A stretch of 64,000 nucleotides of DNA from Marinobacter sp. F4216. Its GTDB lineage: Bacteria > Pseudomonadota > Gammaproteobacteria > Pseudomonadales > Oleiphilaceae. The stretch covers positions 558,001 through 622,000 of the forward strand of contig NZ_JAIOUO010000002.1 of assembly GCF_019931195.1 (NCBI RefSeq), in the 5' to 3' direction. The notes under the pieces are model-generated. The model saw only the letters and a program-made list of their open reading frames with translations. It searched no databases and was not told where the DNA came from. Below, piece by piece: positions 1 through 8,523 of the stretch; the stretch's first letter is position 1; each line of letters opens with the position of its first letter. The position numbers were made by a program, and so were the translations under genes.

Positions 1-623
1 TTCGCCAGGCCTATGACTACAGTTGCGGCAGTGCCGCGCTGACCACGGTTCTCAATTTCTACATCGGGCGGCAACTTAATGAGCGTCAGGTGATGGAAGG
101 CCTGTTGCACTACGGGGAAAGCGAGCGGATCGTTGAGCGCCGGGCGTTTTCGATGCTGGATATGAAACGACTGGTCACGGCATTGGGCTATCCGGCTGGT
201 GGTTTTCGAGCAGGGATTGATGACCTGCGAGATCTGGATCATCCCGCCATCGTGCCGATCAACCATGCAGGGTTTAAACATTTCGTCGTGCTCAGGACCA
301 TTCGGGATGGTCGTGTTTTTCTGGCGGACCCTGCGGTCGGGAACATTTCGTTCCCGCTGGCGGAATTCGAAGAGAAGTGGGACGACAACGTGCTCTTTAT
401 CGTGTTTCCCGGGAGCGATAAGCCGCTCGACAACCTGGAGTTGAAGGAAGAAGACCTTCGCTTTGTGGACGATCAGACCCTGACGCTTCTGGCTCTGGAT
501 CAGATTCCAGAATTTCACGAGGCGACAGAAAGACGTATCCAGAACCTGTTGGAACGTCAGAAAAACAATCCGGACGGTACCGTTGAGAACACGCGGAAGC
601 AATTGCATTACCGTCGTCATTAA
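1..623 (+). CDS. C39 family cysteine peptidase, FapD-like (5' end outside window)
   Basis: A papain-like peptidase of the C39 fold, the family that cleaves double-glycine leaders and that includes FapD of the Pseudomonas amyloid operon. The reading frame is open from base 3, so the start lies to the left. The nucleophile cysteine sits in YSCGSAAL (codon 24-26). The histidine is in NHAGFKHFVVL and the aspartate in LADPAVG, giving a complete triad. There is no ABC transporter part in the visible portion, so it is a stand-alone protease. It is followed after 53 bases by a beta-barrel protein in the same direction, which suggests a role in processing or export of an envelope polypeptide. The substrate is not visible. 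The C-terminal 50 residues are polar and outside the peptidase core. Family assignment is firm; the Fap link is inference. Confidence 0.85.
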   Translation, partial: RQAYDYSCGSAALTTVLNFYIGRQLNERQVMEGLLHYGESERIVERRAFSMLDMKRLVTALGYPAGGFRAGIDDLRDLDHPAIVPINHAGFKHFVVLRTIRDGRVFLADPAVGNISFPLAEFEEKWDDNVLFIVFPGSDKPLDNLELKEEDLRFVDDQTLTLLALDQIPEFHEATERRIQNLLERQKNNPDGTVENTRKQLHYRRH

Positions 624-676
624 TTTGCCGGGTAACGCACTCGGATCAGGAAAAATTATAAAGAAAGGGAGTCAGG

Positions 677-1687
677 ATGAATCGTTGGTTTGTGCGAGGC
701 GTTATCCTTGTTTCCACGGCTAGCTTCCTGCCGGGAGTAGCCCTGGCGCAGCAATCTAGCGTGGAGCAGGCGCGGGAGGCCTTGGCCAAACAGAAGGGGG
801 ACGAGGATTCGTCCAGCCAGCTCGAAGAGGTTTTTCAGGCTGCTGAGAAGAATTATTCACTGCAGCAGAAGGGTACTCACTCACTGAATTACTCGTTTGA
901 TTACTCCTATACGGGCGACCAGCGACTCGACCTTGATCTTATTGATGGCGCGATACGGAATCTGGATGTCGTGCCATCTGCAACCCACAGTTTCACGAAC
1001 TCTTTTTCTTACGACTACGGTCTTCTGAATAACCTCACGGTCGGAACCCGGATTCCGCTCGTGGTGAAGTATGACACTCAGGATGAACTCTCCGTTTATG
1101 ATTTCGGGGATATTTCATTTACTGCTCGTTGGCAGCCATTTGCTTACGTTCCGGGGCGGATGTCCACCACCTTCTTCGGCACTTTTACGACCAAAACCGG
1201 TGTGAGTCCTTACGAGATTGATATAAAGGAACAGCTCTCTACAGGGAGTGGGTACTACTCTGTAGCCGGGGGAACGAGTTTCTCAAAAGTTCTGGATCCG
1301 GTCGTGATCTTTGGGTCTACCAGTGTTACCTACAATTTTTCCGTGGATGGCCTTGATCAGGTGCGTGGCGCCAGACGCCTTGTAAGTGTCGACCCGGGCT
1401 TTAGCCTCTCCGGATCCGCCGGTTTTGCCTATTCGCTTTCCTATGACATTTCGTTGAGTGTCTCTACCCAGTTCAGCTATAGCGACGAAACAGTCCTTAC
1501 CTTCAGCCGGGGTGGCCAGGCCGTTGCTCAGGATCAGATGTCGGGCTTCCTGAGTATGTCCCTTGGAACACGGGTGAGCGATACCACAATTGTGAACACC
1601 AGCGTGGGGATCGGCTTGACCGAGGACGCGCCGGACTTCTCCCTGGGAGTCTCTCTACCCATTGATTTCTCTGGTCTCAAAGAGTGA
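677..1687 (+). CDS. Outer-membrane beta-barrel protein with N-terminal coiled coil, FapF-like
   Basis: 336 residues. A signal peptide ends at about residue 24 (LPGVALA-Q). Residues 25-65 are charged and helical (EQAREALAKQ, QLEEVFQAAEKN), then alternating hydrophobic and polar strands run to the C terminus, which ends VSLPIDFSGLKE. This is the shape of transporters in the MetA-pathway/phenol-degradation barrel family, to which I believe FapF-type amyloid exporters are related. The start is an ATG preceded by AAGAAAGGGAG. It lies 53 bases after a C39 peptidase gene, the neighbour expected for a FapD-FapF pair. I cannot tell which molecule passes the pore. It could instead be an unrelated small-molecule porin. 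Barrel and export are well supported; amyloid function is a hypothesis. Confidence 0.7.
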   Translation: MNRWFVRGVILVSTASFLPGVALAQQSSVEQAREALAKQKGDEDSSSQLEEVFQAAEKNYSLQQKGTHSLNYSFDYSYTGDQRLDLDLIDGAIRNLDVVPSATHSFTNSFSYDYGLLNNLTVGTRIPLVVKYDTQDELSVYDFGDISFTARWQPFAYVPGRMSTTFFGTFTTKTGVSPYEIDIKEQLSTGSGYYSVAGGTSFSKVLDPVVIFGSTSVTYNFSVDGLDQVRGARRLVSVDPGFSLSGSAGFAYSLSYDISLSVSTQFSYSDETVLTFSRGGQAVAQDQMSGFLSMSLGTRVSDTTIVNTSVGIGLTEDAPDFSLGVSLPIDFSGLKE

Positions 1688-1723
1688 TGAGCTCCGACGT
1701 TATGCGGGAAAGGGAAGGTTTTC

Positions 1724-3349
1724 ATGGGAAGTTCTAGCTACAAGCGGACGTTACTTGCAGCTCTCGTTGCCGGGTCGATCTCTGGTGGGGCCAGTGCCCA
1801 ACTTGCGCAGAATCTTACGATTCATCCGAAGGCGATCTCACTGGGCAATGCGGTGACTGCAGATCCCCCGGGTATGATGGCTATTCACTATAACCCTGCC
1901 GGGTTGACCAAGCTTGATGATCGCCAGCTTGAAGTGAACCTCCTGAATGTTTATCTGGACATCGATGCCGACTTCATGGCGCCAGAAGGGTATGAGATTT
2001 TTGGCATCGATGGTTTGGAAACGGATCCATTGACTGGCAAGCAAAAGGATCCAGTGGCCAATACGCACAGCCATACCAATACGCTCGCATTGTTTGTGCC
2101 GGGCTATGGCATTTTGAGAATGCCTCCAGGCCCGGGTGTGGCTCCGTCTGCGGGGATCAGTATTCAGCCTCCGGGATCAAAACTGACTTTCGCCAACGCA
2201 TTTTATCTCCCATTTGTTGCTGGTTATTACCGGGATAAGGATGACTCCGGCCGCTATCAGGCCCAGGCCAACGCGCTGCAGCGAACGACTTATCTTTCAC
2301 CCACCGTTGGTTACGAGATTAATGACGAATGGTCGGTTGGTGCGGGGATACATCTGTCCCATATGGGCGTTGCCGCCGACCAGTTCATGCGGGCACCGAA
2401 CATGCTGTTGGGTGTTGCGGAAATCCTTCAGGATGCGTTTAACTGCGAAAGCGGAAATGAGCCACTGGCACCGTGGATTGCCCTGTGCGGGGGTAACATA
2501 GGCCCGTGGGACGACATTGGTGCACTGAGTATTCAGGTTCAGGAAACCATATCGCCGACCTACACCCTGGGTGTTATGTGGGAACCAACGGATTGGTTTT
2601 CGTGGGGGGCCAGCTATTCCTCCGAAGCCGACATGAACCTCAAAGGCACCTTTGAGATTCAGTATACGGATGACTGGTCCGGTTTCTGGCAGGGCTTGAA
2701 CAGCTCCGTTCTTGGTGCAATCAGTGCGGCAATCCTCAGCCTGCCGTCCGGTGCGCCCAAAGAAGCTGGTAACGTGAGTGCGGATCTCGTCTACCCCCAG
2801 CATTTTCAGACAGGCATCAGCGTTGATGTCCACCCGAAGCTTACCCTGAATGCCGATATTGGTTGGACGGATTTTGCTCAGTGGGATGCTTTTGAGTTCA
2901 AGTTCGACCGGAACCTGGAATTCCTGAACGCGGCTCGAATCTTGTCGCCAGAGAATGCGACCCCCAACTCTTTGCGTTTGCCGCTTGGATTCAAAAGCAC
3001 CTGGAACTGGGGCTTTGGTGCAGAGTTTCATGCGTCAAGCCGATTGGATCTTAGAGCTGGTGTAGAGATACGGGATTCAGCCATTCCCGATGACCAGATG
3101 CAGGTTTTGGCGCCCTTGGGCGATGCAAAACTGTATAGTCTGGGTATGGGCTATAAGTGGGATCGGGATACAAATGTCGATCTGTTCCTGGCCTACATGC
3201 AGACCATCGAATACATACCTGCCAATGGCAGTTGTAACGTCAACTGCGATAACCTGACCAACATCATCTATAACCCATACGCAGGACTGGATATTAAAAC
3301 CTCGATGAGGATAGCCATGGCTGGCCTCAGTTTTCGAACCAAGTTCTGA
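1724..3349 (+). CDS. OmpP1/FadL-family outer-membrane transport protein
   Basis: 541 residues with a signal peptide ending near residue 25 (SGGASA-Q). The mature N terminus carries the FadL hatch signature: IHPKAISLGNAVTA followed by HYNPAGLTKL. The rest alternates in strand-like segments and ends in an aromatic residue (LSFRTKF), as outer-membrane barrels do. FadL proteins let long-chain fatty acids, alkanes or aromatic compounds cross the outer membrane. At 541 residues it is about 100 longer than typical FadL; the extra length lies in loops that contain two cysteine pairs (CESGNEPLAPWIALCGG and CNVNC). It sits 36 bases after the coiled-coil barrel gene and 5 bases before the lipoprotein gene, so the genes are probably cotranscribed. 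In a hydrocarbon-using genus a hydrophobic substrate is likely but not shown. Confidence 0.85.
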   Translation: MGSSSYKRTLLAALVAGSISGGASAQLAQNLTIHPKAISLGNAVTADPPGMMAIHYNPAGLTKLDDRQLEVNLLNVYLDIDADFMAPEGYEIFGIDGLETDPLTGKQKDPVANTHSHTNTLALFVPGYGILRMPPGPGVAPSAGISIQPPGSKLTFANAFYLPFVAGYYRDKDDSGRYQAQANALQRTTYLSPTVGYEINDEWSVGAGIHLSHMGVAADQFMRAPNMLLGVAEILQDAFNCESGNEPLAPWIALCGGNIGPWDDIGALSIQVQETISPTYTLGVMWEPTDWFSWGASYSSEADMNLKGTFEIQYTDDWSGFWQGLNSSVLGAISAAILSLPSGAPKEAGNVSADLVYPQHFQTGISVDVHPKLTLNADIGWTDFAQWDAFEFKFDRNLEFLNAARILSPENATPNSLRLPLGFKSTWNWGFGAEFHASSRLDLRAGVEIRDSAIPDDQMQVLAPLGDAKLYSLGMGYKWDRDTNVDLFLAYMQTIEYIPANGSCNVNCDNLTNIIYNPYAGLDIKTSMRIAMAGLSFRTKF

Positions 3350-3384
3350 CGCGGTTGGCTGAAGTTACCAAGTGGAATCGTTGG

Positions 3385-4416
3385 ATGAGAGCAGTTCTGC
3401 CAAATAAAGTGGTTTTGGCGTCTCTGATAGCTTTTATGGTTTCAGGTTGCCAGATTGGCGGAGTGCCCGTTTCTGACAGGGACGGCTATTTCACCTGGGT
3501 TGATGAAATGGGGCGCGTCCAGTATTCCCGGATTGTTAATGATCCGGAGGACGAAAATGATGCCAGCGAAGATCCTGTCCACGCCAAACTAGCGGAAGTC
3601 CCTGCTGAATCCCTCGACGAAGACTCCGAATTTACCCTCGAGAATTATCCCGACGGTAATCAGCTCGAGCGAGATGGTTACATTCGACCTGGTGAGCCTT
3701 TGCCCTATTTCACCTGGCGGGACGCAGAGGGAAATGTCCGGGTCAGCTATTTCCGTCCGGACACTCGTTCGGAGTTGGAGAAGGGAACCGTCGCCGCACC
3801 GGTTGAGCTTTCTCCCGCCAGTATTTATCAGACCGGGTCGTCAGTCATGCCTTTGCCGGATCAGGTCGAAGGGGCTGATCCCAATGCGTTTGCTATTCTT
3901 GGAATCGAATCCGGCGCTGACGACTACCTGGCCCGCTTTGGCGAATCCTGTTGCCTTGCGTTGAGAAGGGGCGAACACTCAGAGTGGCAGCAGGGGCGGG
4001 CGTTCGGAGTTGATATTTCCGAAGATTCGCCAGCCCATGACTTCCTGTCAGGAAGCAGCCCCTATCATCTTGTGGCGTTGTCCAGCGTCATAGACCAGCC
4101 CGATTTTATTATGCGCCTTCGTTCCTACGCATCGGATGGGGTGTTTGTTCCATCCTTGTTGTTCCTGGACCGTGATTTTCAGCCACTGCGTCTGGTGACG
4201 GATATGGTCAGCGCCTACACCCCGGAGTCCTGGAGTCGGCTCGGATTTCTCGAGTCGTTTATTCCGGTTTTCCCGGGCGAAGGCGAGCGCTGGGTCGTTA
4301 TTTTCACCCGGCAGGAAGACTTGGCCGGGCAAACAGTCGTCGAGGGGCGCAGGGGGCCCCGCGCTATACCCCACATCGCTGCGGGTGAACTGGGGCTCAT
4401 GAGGGTTGAGGACTGA
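3385..4416 (+). CDS. Lipoprotein with DUF4124-like and MalM-like regions
   Basis: 343 residues from the ATG at 3385; a TTG at 3355 would add ten residues but leaves an untypical start to the signal peptide. A lipobox (MVSGC) places the lipidated cysteine near residue 22. Two copies of a short motif of the DUF4124 type follow: YFTWVDEMGRVQYSRI, and later YFTWRDAEGNVRVSYF. The C-terminal third (VPSLLFLDRDFQPLRLV, then RWVVIFTRQEDLAGQTVVEG) resembles the C-terminal half of MalM, the periplasmic protein of the maltose operon. The gene follows the FadL-type gene closely and probably supports that barrel or the secretion cluster at the outer membrane. No catalytic residues are evident. The MalM resemblance is from memory of the family and is moderate. 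Confidence 0.65.
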   Translation: MRAVLPNKVVLASLIAFMVSGCQIGGVPVSDRDGYFTWVDEMGRVQYSRIVNDPEDENDASEDPVHAKLAEVPAESLDEDSEFTLENYPDGNQLERDGYIRPGEPLPYFTWRDAEGNVRVSYFRPDTRSELEKGTVAAPVELSPASIYQTGSSVMPLPDQVEGADPNAFAILGIESGADDYLARFGESCCLALRRGEHSEWQQGRAFGVDISEDSPAHDFLSGSSPYHLVALSSVIDQPDFIMRLRSYASDGVFVPSLLFLDRDFQPLRLVTDMVSAYTPESWSRLGFLESFIPVFPGEGERWVVIFTRQEDLAGQTVVEGRRGPRAIPHIAAGELGLMRVED

Positions 4417-4425
4417 AACCCCTGG

Positions 4426-5457
4426 CTAGTCCTCTGGCTGATTGAGGTCGAGCCATGGCTGAGACAGCCAGTAATACCGCCCGGTCCCGTCGGGGTAGGT
4501 GCAGTTGTAACGGAAACGTCGAGTATCAAACGCTTGTGAAGCACGAATGCTGGCGCTGCTGTCATTTGCCTTCACCTTGATTCTTCCCATACCCGAGCCA
4601 AAGCAGTTCAGGCGCTCGGGGCTGAAGCCAGCGGGCAGCTGAAGTGACAGGTGGGGCGGGTTGTCTTTGATCACGCTGTCTGGAATTTGATCTGCTGACA
4701 CAGGCAAGGCCCTGCTCAGCAGTTTGGTTTCGAGTGATTCAAGCCGACCAAAGGCGTTGGCCATGGGAAACCGGGGCAAGCGTGTTGGCGACGAGGAGGG
4801 ACCGATAGCTCCGGAATGTTGACCGAAACCATACCAGTTTCTTTCGGCGATGTGCTGTTCCAGCGCCCGGTCAAACTCGCCATAAGGGTAGGCAAACATG
4901 GATGCCGTGGTGCCCACGTTTGTTTTGAGGGCCTGCTGTGCCTGGTCGAGGCTTGCCTCGATACGCTTTTTCCAACCATCCATGGATTCATCTAACCTCC
5001 GAGCCAGGTGGCCGTGGTCTGCACTGTGATTTGCCAGCGTTACCAGCTCATTACCGGCCAGCTCTTCCAGTTGCTTCCAGGTCAGATAACCGGGGGATCC
5101 TATTGCTTGGGTATTGACGAACACCGTAAACGGATAGTTGTGTTCGGCCAGGGTCGGGAGCGCATTGCTAATAACCGATTCGTAGGCGTCATCGAAGGTC
5201 AGGGCGATGCGATTCTCTTCGTCGAGATTGCCGGCCAGGGCATCCTGAGTGCCGCTCTCCAGAACTACGACCTCCAGTCCGAGCCGGGAAATCATGTCCA
5301 TCTGGGCATCAAACAGGGATGGCGATGTGCTGGTGGCCGGAGGGGTTTTGTCGCTGACATGATGGTATTGCAGGACCACAAGGTCAGCTGAAAGATAACC
5401 AGGGACCAAAAGAATTGCCAAAAACAGGACAAACTGATGGATCAGTCGAAAAAACAT
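4426..5457 (-). CDS. Polysaccharide deacetylase family protein
   Basis: 343 residues, exported: the signal peptide ends near residue 24 (LVPGYLSA-D). The NodB-type domain has the first motif LTFDDAY (general base and metal aspartate), the metal-binding motif NHSADHGHL (H-S-x-x-H), and the third motif FAYPYGEFD. Proteins of this type remove N- or O-acetyl groups from surface polysaccharide in the periplasm or outside. The last 100 residues (from LSLQLPAGF) form a separate beta-rich region with two cysteines, perhaps a substrate-binding module. The gene converges on the lipoprotein gene (10-base gap) and stands alone on its strand, with the DnaJ-related gene 34 bases upstream. The polymer is unknown. 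The fold assignment is secure. Confidence 0.88.
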   Translation of the reverse strand: MFFRLIHQFVLFLAILLVPGYLSADLVVLQYHHVSDKTPPATSTSPSLFDAQMDMISRLGLEVVVLESGTQDALAGNLDEENRIALTFDDAYESVISNALPTLAEHNYPFTVFVNTQAIGSPGYLTWKQLEELAGNELVTLANHSADHGHLARRLDESMDGWKKRIEASLDQAQQALKTNVGTTASMFAYPYGEFDRALEQHIAERNWYGFGQHSGAIGPSSSPTRLPRFPMANAFGRLESLETKLLSRALPVSADQIPDSVIKDNPPHLSLQLPAGFSPERLNCFGSGMGRIKVKANDSSASIRASQAFDTRRFRYNCTYPDGTGRYYWLSQPWLDLNQPED

Positions 5458-5490
5458 GGGGCTTCCTCAAGAAAACTATACCGCGTTGAG

Positions 5491-6156
5491 TTAGCAGCCG
5501 CGATTGAAGTGAGTTTTGAAAACGGAGAAGGCTTCATTTAGCCGCTGAATTTCCCCGGTATCGCCGCCGCGATCCGGGTGAGCCTGCATCACGGCGCGCC
5601 GGAAGCGGTGTTTTACCTCGGAAAAAGACGTTGGTATACCCTCGAAATTGAGAACTGCCGAGGCGTGTTTCAGGTCGCCTTCTGCCGGTTTGCGCCCGGT
5701 TCTGCCAGCCCGGAAATCGTCCATCATTTGCTGAATGACGGAGTCTCCTAGCTGGTAGTGCGAAAGATCCAGATAAAACTCCCGGAGCTTGTCAGTCGCA
5801 TCCGGTAGCCCGTCTCCACTGACCATCGGTTGGGCCGAGAGGCTTATGTTGAGCGGTGCAATGCTGAGGCTCATATCCGAGTCGGCCAGCTGGTCCCGCA
5901 GGCGAAAGAGCACGTGAAACAGCAAAAAGTGAACGGGGTAAAGTTTCTCGGGTTCGCTGAACTGGATGCTACCGAATAATTCCCAGGGGGGATTCTGCAG
6001 TGCTTTCAACAAATGTAATTCGCTCATGCCATCCGGTGCCTGCCTGAGCTCGCGCTCGACAGCCACCATCAGGTGCAGGATTTGTTGTTCCAGGGTTTGA
6101 TGATAGGCACCCGGCACATCATTACGACGCCGGGCGGAAGGGCTAGGATGGTTCAT
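5491..6156 (-). CDS. DnaJ-related protein with C-terminal J domain
   Basis: 221 residues. The N-terminal two thirds match the DNAJ_related type of Pseudomonas-like bacteria (LHLLKALQNP, LYPVHFLLFHVLFRLRDQL, LREFYLDLSHY). The C terminus is a J domain with an intact HPD loop in QAHPDRGGDTGEIQRLNEAF. J domains stimulate the ATPase of Hsp70 (DnaK-type) chaperones. Unlike DnaJ itself it has no Gly/Phe linker or zinc fingers, and the J domain is at the end rather than the start. It is cytoplasmic, with no signal or membrane segment. The gene lies 27 bases downstream of the TetR gene in the same direction and may be read with it. The client protein is unknown. Confidence 0.82.
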   Translation of the reverse strand: MNHPSPSARRRNDVPGAYHQTLEQQILHLMVAVERELRQAPDGMSELHLLKALQNPPWELFGSIQFSEPEKLYPVHFLLFHVLFRLRDQLADSDMSLSIAPLNISLSAQPMVSGDGLPDATDKLREFYLDLSHYQLGDSVIQQMMDDFRAGRTGRKPAEGDLKHASAVLNFEGIPTSFSEVKHRFRRAVMQAHPDRGGDTGEIQRLNEAFSVFKTHFNRGC

Positions 6157-6183
6157 GGCCCAATCTTAGGGTACTTGGACCGT

Positions 6184-6828
6184 TCAGGAAACCTTCGTTA
6201 GCTCCGGAATTCCCCCGAGGAACAGCGCAGTCGAAAACCGTGCCGCGCGATGTGCCTCGGTGTCCGCCGATTCCGGTTTCTGGTGAGCTCGCCTGGCAAC
6301 TTTCAGGCTGAGTTCGTATGCCACTCCGAAAAAAGCTGCGCACAGGTATTCGGTATCGATATCCGGCAGGAGCCCGCGTTCCTTGGCTTCCTGCACATCG
6401 GCTTCAAGCGACAGCATACTTAATCTGAGCAGGCCCGAGCCGAACAGCTTCTGCAGGGCCTGGTCATTGCGGTGCGCTAACTCGTAGATCAGGGGATCCC
6501 TGGCCGTCGCTGAATAGAGCGCTAGGTAAGCCGAGTGGATAAACTCGTTGGTAGTTCCCGCAGAGCGCCGGCTTTTGGTCAGGTCCTGATTCATTTGAGT
6601 CAGGAAATCCGTTAGCAGGGCAACAAATATGTCCTGCTTACTGGAGAAATAATTGTAGAAGGTGCCGGCAGCCAGGCCGGTGCGTTTTATGATGTCCCGA
6701 ATGGTTGCGTTGTCGTAGCCCAGTTCGCTGAAGCATTCCCGGGCCGCATTGAGAATGGCTTTGCGGTTTCGAATCCGGTTCTGCTCTCTTTTCCCCGGGA
6801 GCTTCCGGTTTTTTGGCAACATATCCAT
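6184..6828 (-). CDS. TetR family transcriptional regulator
   Basis: 214 residues from the ATG at 6828, which has AGGAAAAC just upstream; a longer open frame runs backwards through ttcA and is not credible. The N-terminal helix-turn-helix is canonical: AILNAARECFSELGY, TIRDIIKRTGLAAGTFYNYF, SKQDIFVALL. The C-terminal ligand domain is all-helical and ends LFLGGIPELTKVS. The gene is divergent from ttcA with 69 bases between the two starts. That gap holds an imperfect palindrome (6860-6876) overlapping -10-like boxes on both strands, so self-repression and control of ttcA are plausible. The ligand is unknown. A DnaJ-related gene follows in the same direction. Confidence 0.88.
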   Translation of the reverse strand: MDMLPKNRKLPGKREQNRIRNRKAILNAARECFSELGYDNATIRDIIKRTGLAAGTFYNYFSSKQDIFVALLTDFLTQMNQDLTKSRRSAGTTNEFIHSAYLALYSATARDPLIYELAHRNDQALQKLFGSGLLRLSMLSLEADVQEAKERGLLPDIDTEYLCAAFFGVAYELSLKVARRAHQKPESADTEAHRAARFSTALFLGGIPELTKVS

Positions 6829-6859
6829 GTTGTTTTCCTGTATGTCACTGCATCCTTGT

Positions 6860-6876
6860 GACGAGTATAATTCGTC
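6860..6876. promoter_or_regulatory. Candidate TetR operator overlapping divergent promoters
   Basis: GACGA-N7-TCGTC, an imperfect 17-base palindrome. It contains TATAAT (6866-6871) facing ttcA and, on the other strand, TATACT (6869-6864) with TTCAGA 18 bases upstream facing the tetR gene. Position and shape suit an autoregulatory TetR site. Binding is inferred. Confidence 0.4.
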
Positions 6877-6897
6877 GCTCGTAAATTTCTGAACCTG

Positions 6898-7830
6898 ATG
6901 GGTATGTCCAAAGCAATGATTGCCAGTCCCGAAACAACACAGGGCTCCGAGTTGGAGCGCCGACAGAAGCTGGAGCTGAACAAACTGCAGAAGCGTCTGC
7001 GCCGAGAGATGGGGCAGGCCATTGCTGATTTCTCGATGATTGAGGCCGGCGATAAAGTCATGTGCTGCCTGTCCGGAGGCAAGGATTCCTATGCCATGCT
7101 GGACATTCTGCTGAATTTGCAGAAGAGCGCCCCGGTTTCCTTTGAGCTGATTGCTGTCAACCTTGATCAGAAGCAGCCGGGTTTCCCGGAGGAGGTATTG
7201 CCGGGGTATCTGGAAACGCTGGGTATCGAGTACCACATCATCGAGAAGGATACCTACAGTATTGTTAAGGAAAAAGTGCCCGAAGGGAAGACCACCTGCG
7301 GCCTTTGTTCGCGCCTACGTCGCGGAATTCTTTATAATTTTGCCGAAGAGCACGGAGTGACCAAGATCGCACTGGGGCACCACCGCGACGATCTTCTGGA
7401 AACTCTTTTCCTGAATATGTTCTATGGTGGCAAGCTGAAATCCATGCCGCCAGTGCTGCACAGTGATGACGGCCGGAACACCGTCATTCGACCTCTGGCG
7501 TATGCCCGTGAAAAAGACATTGCCCGTTATGCCGCCCTGCGGGAGTTTCCGATTATTCCGTGTAATCTCTGTGGCTCGCAGGAAAATCTGCAACGGCAGG
7601 TGATCAAGGATATGTTTCAGACCTGGGATAAGCAGCACCCCGGGCGTCTCGAAACCATGTTCCGGGCTATGTGCAACGTAGAGCCTTCCCACTTGGCAGA
7701 CAACGACCTGTACGATTTCCGCGAAAACAAGCGGCTTGGGGGCAAGCGCCAGGCCGTCGTTCAGGGTGTTGAGGCCTGCGAGCCTGCCGAAGCAACCGAC
7801 TATGGGCGGCTGGACGTACTCAATATCTGA
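6898..7830 (+). CDS. ttcA: tRNA 2-thiocytidine(32) synthetase TtcA
   Basis: 310 residues, close to the 311 of E. coli TtcA. It makes 2-thiocytidine at position 32 of certain tRNAs using ATP and a [4Fe-4S] cluster. Visible signatures are the PP-loop SGGKDS (59-64), the first cysteine pair CGLC (134 and 137) and the second pair CNLC (222 and 225). [14 protein letters not shown] follows the usual N-type ATPase pattern. Three in-frame ATGs (6898, 6904, 6916) are possible; the first is used here. It is divergent from a TetR gene and convergent with the cbb3-linked TauE/SafE gene, only 3 bases apart, with no terminator hairpin seen between them. Assignment is secure. Confidence 0.95.
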   Translation: MGMSKAMIASPETTQGSELERRQKLELNKLQKRLRREMGQAIADFSMIEAGDKVMCCLSGGKDSYAMLDILLNLQKSAPVSFELIAVNLDQKQPGFPEEVLPGYLETLGIEYHIIEKDTYSIVKEKVPEGKTTCGLCSRLRRGILYNFAEEHGVTKIALGHHRDDLLETLFLNMFYGGKLKSMPPVLHSDDGRNTVIRPLAYAREKDIARYAALREFPIIPCNLCGSQENLQRQVIKDMFQTWDKQHPGRLETMFRAMCNVEPSHLADNDLYDFRENKRLGGKRQAVVQGVEACEPAEATDYGRLDVLNI

Positions 7831-7833
7831 CGT

Positions 7834-8523
7834 TTAGTGGCCTGCAAGCCAGGGCAGGGGGAGGGTCCAGATCCCAAAGAGGATCAGGAGCACGCCCGCT
7901 GCCCGGCGCACACCGGTGCGTCCCTGTAATGCTTTGATCCAACCAGCAGCATAACCTGTGGCCAGCATGGAAGGCAGGGTGCCCAGCCCGAAAAAGACCA
8001 TGGTCAGGGCTGCTGAACCGACCGTGGGTTGAAGCGCTGCCCAGCCAAGGGTGCTGTAGATCAGCCCACAGGGCAACCAGCCCCATAATGCACCCAGTGC
8101 CAGAGCCTGCCCCGTATGGTGTACGGGCAAAAAGCGCTGGGTAAGCGGGGAGAGGCGTTTCCAGATCGGGGCTCCCACGCGCTCCACGTAACGAATTCCC
8201 TGCCACCACTGGCCCATCGACAGTCCCATCAGGATCAGAAGCGCCCCCGCTATACTCCTCAAAACCGGCGCCAACTGGGACCATTGATGGGCTGCAGAAG
8301 TACTCGCGAGGGCAACGATGGCTGCGATGAGCGCATAGCTGGTGATTCGGCCGCCGTTAAACGCCAGCAGCATCAGGGTTTGTCGGAGCCGGAATCCCTG
8401 CCCAACGGGCAGGGCCATGGACAGTGATGCACTGATTCCACCGCACATACCGAGACAGTGGGCGCTGCCCAGCAGTCCGATCAGAAACGCGCTTGGGTAA
8501 CTGAGGTAAAGCTCCGGGCTCAT
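7834..8523 (-). CDS. Sulfite exporter TauE/SafE-type membrane protein linked to cbb3 oxidase assembly
   Basis: 229 residues with about six hydrophobic segments. The first carries LLGSAHCLGMCGG, the cysteine motif typical of the DsbD_2/TauE-SafE proteins encoded next to ccoS in many proteobacteria. A second conserved segment is LWGWLPCGLIYSTLGWAAL. The paired membrane cysteines suggest a role in copper or thiol handling during oxidase maturation rather than sulfite export. It is the last gene of the cco cluster: its start overlaps the end of ccoS by 4 bases. Family naming is generic and the real substrate is uncertain. Confidence 0.85.
   Translation of the reverse strand: MSPELYLSYPSAFLIGLLGSAHCLGMCGGISASLSMALPVGQGFRLRQTLMLLAFNGGRITSYALIAAIVALASTSAAHQWSQLAPVLRSIAGALLILMGLSMGQWWQGIRYVERVGAPIWKRLSPLTQRFLPVHHTGQALALGALWGWLPCGLIYSTLGWAALQPTVGSAALTMVFFGLGTLPSMLATGYAAGWIKALQGRTGVRRAAGVLLILFGIWTLPLPWLAGH

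Noticed and set aside
2297..3031. A 244-codon minus-strand open frame within the FadL-type gene
   Set aside because: The plus-strand protein has signal peptide and family motifs; the antisense frame has none.
6829..7236. 136 extra N-terminal codons for the TetR protein
   Set aside because: They lie inside ttcA on the opposite strand, while the ATG at 6828 has a good ribosome-binding site and gives a normal TetR length.
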